Below are positions 55,512 through 64,000 of a stretch of 64,000 nucleotides of DNA, one piece after another. Every line of letters starts with the position of its first letter. Within the stretch, counting starts at the first letter, position 1. The position numbers and the translations under genes were made by a program. The stretch is taken from NCBI GenBank assembly GCA_934045905.1, contig OW203768.1, forward strand, positions 28,301,060-28,365,059, given 5' to 3'. The notes under the pieces are model-generated. The model saw only the letters and a list, made by a program, of their open reading frames with translations, searched no databases and was not told where the DNA came from. The DNA comes from Leuctra nigra. Its lineage: Eukaryota; Arthropoda; Insecta; Plecoptera; Leuctridae.

Positions 55512-56800
55512 CTAGGAAAACGCTCAGTGTACCGCGTTGATGAGCAGGCACGGGTACGTGCAAATTCTCGAACCGGAAATGCGTACACAACGCACAGAAA
55601 ACATATACATCTATATTGAACTGAAATATTGAACACTCAATCAACATAAGCAAGGTCCACTAAATCTCCGCTCCTACTAGCGCACAGCACCTCACGGTGC
55701 TAATTAGGTCGTTGCACACACTTCCACTATGTTAAATACAAAAGTGTCCGCCATTGCGGTGCCAAACGGAAGACGGAAGACGTCACGCATGCGCAAGACC
55801 GCGCAAGACAGCTGAGCTAACATCTGAACTGTCACATGAAGTGTCCGTCAGTAAGTCGACATAAGCACAAAATAGTATAAATTGATGTTTACATTTTGTT
55901 TGATATTGATCAGTTTCATCGTCTTGGTTTTAATGTAGTCTGTGCGATCAAAGTTATTCAACAAAGTTTACTTCCGCTTCCGCTTTACTTTCGCTTGACT
56001 ACTTCCGCTTGATTTTACTTCCGCTTTACTCCGTAATGGCGTCAGATGGAACGACCTTATTTGGCGGTTCGCCTGTTCTCCGCTAGGAGAAGATTTAGTG
56101 GACCTTGAACATAAGTATGTTTTTCATCGAAACTTGAAAATAGCATCTATAAGCACCCTGGTACATAAAGCAAATCAGATTTGAATTCAATTGGCGCTGG
56201 AAAACATAATTTCCATACTTCATATCTGACAGATATTAAAACTGTCAATAAGTGCATATGTTCTTGACTGATTGGGCTGAAAATTTGTAAAATAAGAGAC
56301 AGTGTTTGTCTTAACGATCATGCAAAATATGAGTTTGATCAGATTTATCGAAGACCATTTGACAGGTCAAACGGTGGTGTGGCTATAGGCCGTTTTAAAT
56401 TAAGTATACAAATGTCAGTAAAATGTCTATTACTCTTGATGCTCATTACAGATTTGTAAAAAATCAATTTTAATCACTTTTAACACATGACCTTGTAAAA
56501 TTAGGTGATGATCGGTCAAACTATTGCAGTTATATACACAGAGTTTCCTTCATCCCCATTGCCAAGCTAACTATAACTACACATCAAGTTTCCGATGCAA
56601 CTAATGGAGCGAACTTGCTGAAAATCATTTTGACTATAACCAGAATAGTAATTTAAGTTGTGTTAAAAAATTGGCCTGATCCATTACTTCGTTTGGCAGG
56701 AGACGCCAAATGCACAAATACACACAAAAACAAAACAAAAAAAAACAACAGAGATTCGAGCCATAAGTTTCAAGTGGAGACGCTCGCTCCGCTCGCTTGA
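55512..56800 (-). mobile_element. Family B copy carrying a hAT-type insertion
   Basis: On the minus strand it starts TCAAGCGAGCGGAGCGAGCG after an A (56800) and ends CGTTTTCCTAG followed by T (55512). A TC 5' end preceded by A and a CTAG 3' end followed by T are the classic Helitron borders. It is interrupted at 55651-56107. Confidence 0.7.
55651..56107. mobile_element. hAT-type MITE, 457 bp, 8-bp duplication AACATAAG
   Basis: Ends CAAGGTCCACTAAATCTCC and AGATTTAGTGGACCTTG are inverted repeats. AACATAAG is duplicated exactly at 55643-55650 and 56108-56115 inside family B. The interior contains repeated ACTTCCGCTT motifs and no long ORF. Confidence 0.9.
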
Positions 56801-57900
56801 TTACCCCAACGCATTCAATCAAATAAACACCGATCATCCATTAGAACTGTAGCTGAAATTCTTAATTATAAATGTTCATTTTAATAGATTAGAATCTGAT
56901 CATATAACTGAACTGAAACTTGATGCTACAACAGCTGACTATTTCAGCCACTGGAAAATCTACATGTGTATTTTCTTAATACCTACCTTATTAATAAAGT
57001 ACAGTTTATTCCTAAGCTGTTAATATAATTCTATACTATTCTATTTATATTATATTCTAATGACTCATGTCCCCTTTACAAAATTATGGTTTGATGAAGT
57101 CGGAAAACCTGGTTTATGAGCTCAACTCAAGAATAATTGAAATGGACTTCCGACCTTCTACTTCTAAAACACGGACAAACTATCAAGTTAACCCCATCTG
57201 CATTTTCGATTATGACCGAATAGCAGAGAGGTATGTACGGTCACGTGAGAGCTGTCAACTAATGAGAGAACATTCTTCACGTAACTTGCTTTCTGCTTTC
57301 ACTTGAAAGATAGGTATATTGTAAAAATTGAACATTGATGCTAAATTCCATCAGTAACATGACACCACTATAAGAAACGATGGAAAAGTACATTATTTTA
57401 CAAAATAAAATATATTACAAATTTTCAATTCAATCGGCTTTGGTTTGATGGTATAGGCATCCTGCGTGAGAAAAGGTTGCCATGGTAACTTACATAAAAG
57501 TATAGGGAACAAAAAATCTGACAGCGGCAATCCAAATCTCATATTTAGAGTGACTACTTGTGAAAGAAAGATATTTAAGTAAGTTCAAGTTAATAATAAT
57601 ACGCAATATTTATCCATACACATGTTCAAGTAAAATATTCATCTGATAAATATGATCTATAGCTATTATTTATAGGTTTGACACATTTCCCCCTACCATT
57701 CCCACACAACCACCATTTTTCTACCACTGTGACGTCACCAGCAGGATTCCTATTCACTACTCAGGTTCACGGCCCATGTAACTCAGAGAGAAGAAAATTT
57801 GAACGTGTCAGTTTGAACGAAGTTGTCGGCATGACGTTTTCTATGTAAAGTAATTGATTTGACAGTTATTATACATTAGAGTATATTTGTTACAAATACA
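56801..57900. other. No firm gene; one exon-like frame
   Basis: The frame at 57067-57231 runs into AGAG|GTATGT, a strong donor, but there is no clear acceptor upstream and I recognise no family in its translation (for example NPICIFDYDRIAER). It may be chance. Confidence 0.25.
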
Positions 57901-57939
57901 AATTCCTTGCCATGATTGGCAAGGAAAGAAATAGATAGA

Positions 57940-58130
57940 GTGTGCGCGCGACGAACGTTCCGGACAGACAGACGAACAGACAGAACTGGGTAACTATAAG
58001 TATAATGTGTGCAAAATTTCAGCCCGAACGGGAAAAAATTGTGACCTGTGCCGTCGGGCCAAACACAAAAAGAAACAGAGAAAGTCTCCAAAGGGGCAGA
58101 ATGGAGACGCTCGCTACGCTCGCTCAATTA
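57940..58130 (-). mobile_element. Family B 5' end fragment
   Basis: The minus strand starts TTGAGCGAGCGTAGCGAGCG and continues TCTCCATTCTG, with a GGCTGAAATTTTGCACAC block as in other copies. Confidence 0.5.
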
Positions 58131-58140
58131 AAGATGTGTG

Positions 58141-58219
<79 letters not shown>
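58141..58219 (+). repeat. (GA)n microsatellite
   Basis: About 79 bp of GA adjacent to the family B fragment. The Glu-Arg repeats of the overlapping ORFs come from it. Confidence 0.97.
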
Positions 58220-58221
<2 letters not shown>

Positions 58222-58278
58222 GAAGGGGATCAATAAAGAGGATTGAGATTGAAATTAAAACGTCGATTTAGACATGTC

Positions 58279-58562
58279 CTAAAAAGAACGTTGGTAATCA
58301 ATGATGATATTCATCATCGTCCAGAAGTTGAGCTCAGGCCAGTGCTGCTTCACGAAGTAGATGCGACTCTGAGTGGTCTGCCAGAGCAGGAAGTCACTGA
58401 GTCTGACCTCGCCTGACGTTCTGATGACGAGGTCAGGCTCCGGACTGGGACTCGTATAGAGACAGCTGGAGATGCGATGTTCACTCACGTGTCTCTTCCA
58501 GGACTCTCCTGGAGGAAGAGTACAGACCACCCTGGAGATAGCCTGCGTGATTTCCTCGCGAG
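58279..58562 (-). CDS. DHDDS: Dehydrodolichyl diphosphate synthase, last coding exon
   Basis: The minus-strand acceptor CGGTTCCAG lies at 58563. The exon encodes REEITQAISRVV, a linker, SPSPEPDLVIRTSGEVRLSD, FLLWQTTQSRIYFV and WPELNFWTMMNII, ending TAG at 58281-58279. The D-x-x-I-R-T-S-G-E-x-R-x-S-D-F block and LLWQ are the diagnostic isoprenyl-diphosphate-binding region of cis-prenyltransferases. The enzyme adds isopentenyl units in cis to farnesyl diphosphate at the endoplasmic reticulum membrane to make the dolichol precursor for protein glycosylation. In eukaryotes it works with a NgBR/Nus1 subunit. The entry phase of 1 matches the exon at 61637. Confidence 0.93.
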
Positions 58563-58929
58563 CTGGAACCGATTAGAGAAGTTTAATGCAATTGTATTAG
58601 TGAAGGTAACTGCTCTACAGGCCTTGGAAATAGATCGAATAGGTCACACGAGCAGTGACCAAGTTTTTGAATCCGTGAGTGGTAGCGTGGGGTCTTATTG
58701 ACGCCAGCCTTGCCATTCTTGCATTTTTTTTACATTTCACATTTACTAGGACTAAGACTTATTGATGCCTGTTGGCTTGGCCTGCCGGATCTTTGTCTTT
58801 CTGATCTTCACAATCATCATTCTCGCGCTCTCCTCTTCCTTCATCAATACATCCCTCCACTTCTCTTCGTCTTCCCACCATATCTTCAAAGCTCAACTAA
58901 ATCCTACTTAAATCCTCTTCTCTTTAGAC

Positions 58930-59260
58930 TATTCTTAATCCTCACCAATGGACTGCTACCTTGACGCGGTGATGGGGCTTAAGGAACCGCCTCACATTTC
59001 GAGTTAGTCTCAATAAAGTGCAGTTCAGGGTCGACCTAGCCCCATGCTCTCCCCAAATTCGCGGGCCGCTCAGGCTGGCCTCCCTCTCGAGATGGTGAAT
59101 TCGGGTCCCACCGGCCCGAAGCCTCTCTCCCCCCCAAACTGTCCCCATTCTGAACTAGTTTTCCCACCGCAGTTTCAGTCTCCCCCCGATCGGGCCCGTT
59201 AGGTCGACCCCTCCAAATGACCTTCCTAGTATTCAACAAAGTTAGCAAAACATTACGCAA
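58930..59260. mobile_element. GC-rich transposon-like fragment
   Basis: A CG-rich block within AT-rich DNA starts ACCTTGACGCGGTGATGGGG and includes GTCGACCCCTCCAAATGACC. Open Pro/Arg/Gly-rich frames occur on both strands. Its look is that of the untranslated end of a non-LTR element, but no enzyme domain confirms this. Confidence 0.4.
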
Positions 59261-59649
59261 AATGACCTCGTTGTCGACGCGCCGTTCAACATTATTATAC
59301 TACTTATCTCCTAAATCTGGTCAATCCATCTTCCTCAAGGTGTTCCAACACTGCGTAAAACTTCCTCCATACGCTATCAAACGCTTTTCTTGGTATTCCA
59401 TCCTTCCCCATTCGTTTTTTATGTAATACCATTTCAATCATCACCCTCTTTTTATATCTTTATTTGTAAACTTTCAAACATTAAAGGTATGTCTAATGTA
59501 TTACTTCTTTGTTTGTTCATTTTAGCGAATGTAATGCTTCTCAAGAACTTCATTTCGGCTGCTTCTAATCATAAATCATATCCCTATAGGGACCAGGTTA
59601 CAGCAGCATATGTCAATTTATTGGGACAAAAAACATGTTAAAAATAAAA

Positions 59650-60080
59650 ATAAAAATTGCATAGGAATTTCTTTTTTCCAAAGGAACTTTCTAAGTTTCT
59701 ATTCTAATTTCTAACCCTCCATTCACCCCGCACAACATACAAACAACTTTTATAGTGTTACCCGCGGGAGAGGGGGGGGGGGGGGCCTAAAACAAGCGTA
59801 ATACATGCAAAGGAGAAAGTAGAGTTTTTGGTGAATATAAGTCCATGGCTGACAAGCGACGGTCGATCATTAGTTCTCAGTCCAGACTCAAAGCAACCTT
59901 AACTGCATAGAGGGCAGTTGGGTTGCCTAAGCTCCAGCAAGATTAATCAATCTCTAATGTTATCTTATTTGTTCATCTCTTTCATCCGATACCACAAACC
60001 TTCCATGATCTGGCTCACTCAGCCTAGTGGATCTCTAATGCAGGATAGGGCAGTCAAAACAACTGCCGGCTTTGTCCAGT
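59650..60080. other. Intron of DHDDS, no further gene
   Basis: Contains a G run at about 59772-59786 and no recognised exon. Confidence 0.4.
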
Positions 60081-60084
60081 AATT

Positions 60085-61515
60085 GTGTGATTATACCCAC
60101 CACTAATTGCAACAGAAGGTTTCAATACATGAATCGATTCAGAAAAATGCCCTCTACAACATATCAAAAATCGCCCAAAATCGCTGTACGGAAAAAGGGT
60201 TTTAACGACTTTTTAAATTAATTTAACATGGCATGCGCGGAAACCATATTATGGCGGTGCATTTGGGGCGTGACTAACCTACAGTATTCAGCTCCAGAGC
60301 AGAATGCTCGCCTCTCATTAGCTGAGGAGCGTCATTCAAAATTAAATTCACCATTATCTCATTAATTGACGTGGAAATGTCCCGATATTATATTTTATTC
60401 GTAATTATTGGATTTGTTTATATCTAAGAACAAGTTGTTCAAATAGTTTTCATTTATTCAATATCGTACAGACTTGAATTTATACCTAATCATATGAGAT
60501 GTATACAGACTACGCGTAGAGACTGCAGGTTGGATTGAACCAGGTACCCGATAGGCAATGCGCGCCGATATTTCTCCCGCCAGAGAGCTCTGATAGTTTA
60601 TGATGTTGTCTATTCCATCTTGCAAAAAAACCTTTTTTTCATGTAACTCCGATTATGACGAAACTTGGCAGAATTGTTCGCCATCCTAAATAAACACAAA
60701 TAGCTCTGTGAGCGTTTTCCTCTAAATCTCATCGTTTGGGAAATATGGACCATTGAAAAGTCAAATTTTAGTAAGTTTTCGTCGATGTAGGTCACTTTGA
60801 GTGTAATTTGACGTTTTGCGAGGTCCATATTTCCCAAACGATGAGATTTAGAGGAAAATGCTCAGAGAGCTATTTGTGTTTATTTAGGATGTTAAACAAT
60901 TCTGCCAAGTTTCGTCAAAATCAGAGTTACATCAAAAAAATAAAAAATAATTCAACATGGGATTAAGACGGCTGGGTAGTGAGTTTGACCTTGAAGAGTT
61001 TTTTTATCAATTTTTATCAATATCTTTTTCCAGTGTAATTGTTAACAAAATAGGGCTATGGACGTGAATTCAGAACAGTTCAATGAAAATAATTCCATAG
61101 CTTGTAATGGTTTATTTGATTTACTTTGTCCTACAGGTGTTTAGAACCCAAAAATTTAGTAATTTTCGGGTTCTAAACACCTGTTGGACACAATAAAACT
61201 AATAGCTTATTCCAAACTATGAAATTATTTTCATTGAACTGTTCTGAATTCACGTCCATAGCCCTATTTTGTTAACAATTACACTGGAAAAAGATATTGA
61301 TAAAAATCGATTAAAAAACTCGTCAAGGCCACGCTCACTACCAAGCCCTCCTAACATGGGAAATTAACTTAAAAAGTCATTAAAACCCTTTTTCCGTACA
61401 GCGATTTCGGGCGATTTCGGATATGTTGTAGAGGATACTTTTCTGAATCGAACGGTACCAAAAACGCTTCTGTTGCAATTAGTGGTGGGTCATGCTGATT
61501 TTTTCACGAGAATTA
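60085..61515. repeat. Nested palindrome, about 1.4 kb, inside the DHDDS intron
   Basis: The outer arms (about 60105-60225 and 61365-61490) are reverse complements containing TTGCAACAGAAG and AATCGCTGTACGGAAAAAGG. Between them sit two further hairpins: 60625-60750 with 60825-60945, and 60966-61150 with 61160-61340. The second folds at GGTGTTTAGAACCC. No ORF of note. A foldback transposon is the likeliest explanation. Confidence 0.85.
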
Positions 61516-61636
61516 CTGGACTAGCTGTGGTATTGCGGGCTTGGCGGGCTTACGAGGGACTTCCATTGGCGCTCACTGTACAACCTAGGATGATAGCTTG
61601 GGGAACAACATATCATTCCGTACGATAGTTACATAC

Positions 61637-61788
61637 CAGAGTAGGCTACAGCGACGTTGCAGAAGAACTGCAGACTGTTAGTCTTCGTCTCTTCTGTTAG
61701 TCGAGAAATCAACGCCTGGATGTCGGTAGTGAGCAGCGTCACTTTTCCAATCACTCGCATTCGGATTCCACGCTTATGCAGGATGTGT
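61637..61788 (-). CDS. DHDDS: Dehydrodolichyl diphosphate synthase, penultimate coding exon
   Basis: The minus-strand acceptor is CTTCTTCACAG and the donor is CTCTG|GTATGT. It encodes HILHKRGIRMRVIGKVTLLT, TDIQALISRL and LQFFCNVAVAYS. This matches the cis-prenyltransferase segment with the R-x-R-V-x-G-x-x-x-L-L strand and the N-x-x-x-A-Y-S motif, directly N-terminal to the last exon. It enters in phase 2 and leaves in phase 1. Exons for the catalytic D-G-N-R-R region were not found between here and the window end and should lie beyond 64000 or in sequence I could not recognise. Confidence 0.9.
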
Positions 61789-62154
61789 CTGTGAAGAAGA
61801 GAAGTAAGATCTACATGTCCTCAGAGGTTGGTAGGGGGGGGGGGGGGTGACATTTCGAGCGATACCACGTGACTAGAAATATAAATCACGGAATTGGACA
61901 TATTACTGCATTCAAAGGGGCAAGAGGACACTTTCGCGTTCAACCAGTGGTTTTACAGCTCGCTGGTCAGAATATTGTAGTAGGTATGACTTACCTTAAA
62001 ATTGTTACCTCAGAATCTATTATTTTTTTTTAAATATAGGTATATATTTTTTGTATTATTTCTCAGGCTGTATTTTGTTATTTATTCGTCGATATGTGTC
62101 CGAAAAACATTATCTTCATTTAGTCGTCATTTTTCAGTAATGTTTGTGTTAAAT

Positions 62155-62172
62155 CCCCCCCCCCCCCCCCCC
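62155..62172. repeat. Poly-C run
   Basis: About 18 C with a single following CTC interruption. A G run lies at about 61835-61847. Confidence 0.85.
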
Positions 62173-62324
62173 TCCCCCTTAATCAACTCCAAATCCATAT
62201 ATTTGTATATACATTTACAGGATAAAAATATGAAGAGAATAAGCAGTTACGTTATGTCTTATGAGCGACGTTTCGAGATAACTGGGCGTTTTGAGTTCGA
62301 GGGAATTCGAAACGTCGCTCATTA

Positions 62325-63417
62325 AGCGAGCGGAGCGAGCGTCTCCACTTGAAACTTATGGCACAAATCTCTGTTTTTTTTTGTTTTTTTTTTTGTGCTT
62401 TTCGCGTTACATTTTAAACGAAGTAACGGATCTGGCCAATTTTTTTCACAAAATATTCATTACTATCCACTGCAGAAGGCTATTAATTTCCAGCAAGATC
62501 CATCTATTACTTTTATCAGAATCTTGATTAAAGTTGTACCTATACTAAGCTTGGCAATGTAAAAGAAACTCAACTCTGTGTGCAATAAAGCTGGAATCGG
62601 TTAACCGATCATCACCATATTTTGCATGGCCATTGGTATCAGCATTATAAGTGTTATTTTACAAATCTGTAATCTGTAATGAATTTTAAAAGAAAAATAC
62701 TTTTTACTGACACTTGTAAGCTTAATTTATAATGGCCTGTAGCCACACCCCCATTTGACCTATCAAATGGTCTTCGATTTTTCAGATCAATCAAACTCAT
62801 ATTTTGCATGGTCGTTCAGACCAACATTGTCTCTTATTTTACAAATTTTCAGCCCTACCAGTCAAGAACATAGATGCACTTATTGACAGTTTTAATAACT
62901 GTCAGAAATGACATTTCAAAACAGAAATTCCACTGCATTCTGGGTTGCTCTATGTAGCAAAGCAAAGTTTATAGATGGCTATTCTCAATATCAATGTAAG
63001 ACAGATTCTTTTATTAGTGGATCATATTGCAATACATAATGTAGTCAAAATGTAATGTGGTATTTCATATACATAGGTTTAGGTATCCCTTATCTAAAAT
63101 AATTTATTTTACGATATGGATTGTGTTTCATATTTATGAAAACAACGTTTTGACTAGATAGCATCATATTTTACACACTTCCAGCCCAATCGGTCAAGAA
63201 TTTACAGACTTATTGCTGTTTTAAGTGTTTGAATATCTGTCTAAAGAGATTGATGGAAAAATATCAATACAATAATCTGTTATTTAATTGATCCAGAGTG
63301 TTTATGAAAAGTTGCAAGGAAAATTGGTAATAAATAATTGAATGGATCGTGCTTGATTGGCGATGTCGTGCGTGTCGGTGCTCGCTCATCAACGCGTTAC
63401 ACCGAGCGTTTTCCTAG
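62325..63417 (+). mobile_element. Helitron-like family B copy, long form
   Basis: Starts AAGCGAGCGGAGCGAGCGTC, contains TTTTGCATGGTCGTTCAGAC and ends CCGAGCGTTTTCCTAG followed by T. About 1.1 kb with no ORF of note; the ORFs over its start are repeat translations. Confidence 0.7.
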
Positions 63418-63826
63418 TATTAAATATTACATCATATAGAACTCATAACTTACTGTTTATTTTCTCTACCTATGATGTGTTCTGAAACATTAAGCATGAG
63501 ATTCATGTTTTGAAACCGTTTTACGTTTGCATTGTATTAAACTTGAAACAGTAAGTTACAGAATTGAGTTATTGCAATTGAGTTATAGAATCAGGACCCT
63601 GGGTAAGGGAAAGAGAAACTCACGGTTCGCGAGTAAATTCTGTTAGCGATAGAAGACAGATTTCAAAAAGCGCTTGATGAACCGTGCGTATCCGGTTCGC
63701 TTACCTATTCGCGTTTAAAATCAAAGGAGTCTACATCTGGAGGATGCTTCGCCAACTAACCTATCTAGGTGAAAAATCTTTTGTTTTTCATTTGTTTTCA
63801 TCTGTCAATGGATATTCAACCTGTGA

Positions 63827-64000
63827 ATTTACCTATTTAAAAGCAAACTAAAAGCAGCAAATCGATACTGTAGTGTTCCTCAATGTTCAAACAAAGAATC
63901 AACAGCTGCAGATGGACTCTCCTTTAATTTATTCCCGAAGGACGCTGTGCGGGAGAAACAATCATCTGCAATCTGCTTTGAAGATTGGCAAGATTGGTTT
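63827..64000 (+). pseudogene. THAP zinc-finger-like fragment at the window end
   Basis: An open frame without ATG encodes RYCSVPQCSN, GLSFNLFPKD and REKQSSAICFEDW. C-x4-C followed by G-L-S-F-x-x-F-P-K-D is the start of a THAP domain, a DNA-binding zinc finger found in host regulators and P-element-type transposases. The following part seems to jump straight to the domain's S-x-I-C-x-x-x-F end, with about 25 residues missing and the final His replaced. It therefore looks deleted, unless splicing explains it. The frame continues past 64000. Confidence 0.5.

Noticed and set aside
57942..58271. Glu-Arg repeat ORFs
   Set aside because: Translations of a (GA)n microsatellite plus a family B fragment.
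62291..62527. ORFs containing the RAERASPLETYG peptide
   Set aside because: The same peptide comes from every family B copy (also 56634-56837), so it is transposon DNA read by chance.

Overview
This window is animal nuclear DNA, most likely from an insect. The protein-coding signal sits in short exons with GT/AG boundaries separated by kilobases of repeats. The recognisable proteins are a CRAL-TRIO lipid-transfer protein, a CLIP domain, a GMC-oxidoreductase relic, dehydrodolichyl diphosphate synthase and a THAP finger, which together suit an arthropod. A hemipteran (planthopper-like) source is my impression from repeat style only; nothing in the window proves it. I see no bacterial or phage gene organisation.

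Layout. 1-20,000 is almost wholly mobile DNA. It holds a 1.7 kb inverted-repeat element (794-2525), a broken non-LTR retrotransposon (2862-4808), a foldback element followed by a nine-unit 118-bp array of CRE/ETS-like motifs (4960-7375), and further copies of that family arranged as an inverted pair (8210-9940 and 13390-14570). It also holds a hAT-type MITE with an 8-bp target duplication (11446-11970), a Jockey-like 3' end (14617-15203) and an RT relic on the minus strand (18760-19560).

20,090-45,390 is the most interesting part: one CRAL-TRIO locus on the plus strand. A 54-bp tandem array runs directly into exon 1. Exons 1 and 2 occur once. They are followed by two complete sets of downstream exons, 3A-6A (25761-29490) and 3B-6B (32936-43532). 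All splice phases match, so either set completes a protein of 313 or 311 residues. The last coding exon of set B has been amplified with its stop codon into about 27 copies of a 71-bp unit (43482-45389). Exons 5 and 6 are nearly identical between the sets while exons 3 and 4 are strongly diverged.

45,390-64,000 carries the start of a secreted CLIP-domain protein (47733-49010, plus), a GMC oxidoreductase relic (51725-52540, minus), the last two coding exons of dehydrodolichyl diphosphate synthase (61788-58279, minus) with a large nested palindrome in the intron between them, and a THAP-like fragment cut by the window end.

Two repeat families dominate. Family A is a foldback module plus about 930 bp carrying TGACGTCA/TTCCGG/GGCGGC motifs and ending in a GTGGAGCG hairpin and CTAG. 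Family B is Helitron-like: every 3' end I found is CTAR followed by T. Several elements are nested inside family B copies, which gives filled and empty sites within the window. The genes are unrelated in function and share only this repeat-rich neighbourhood.
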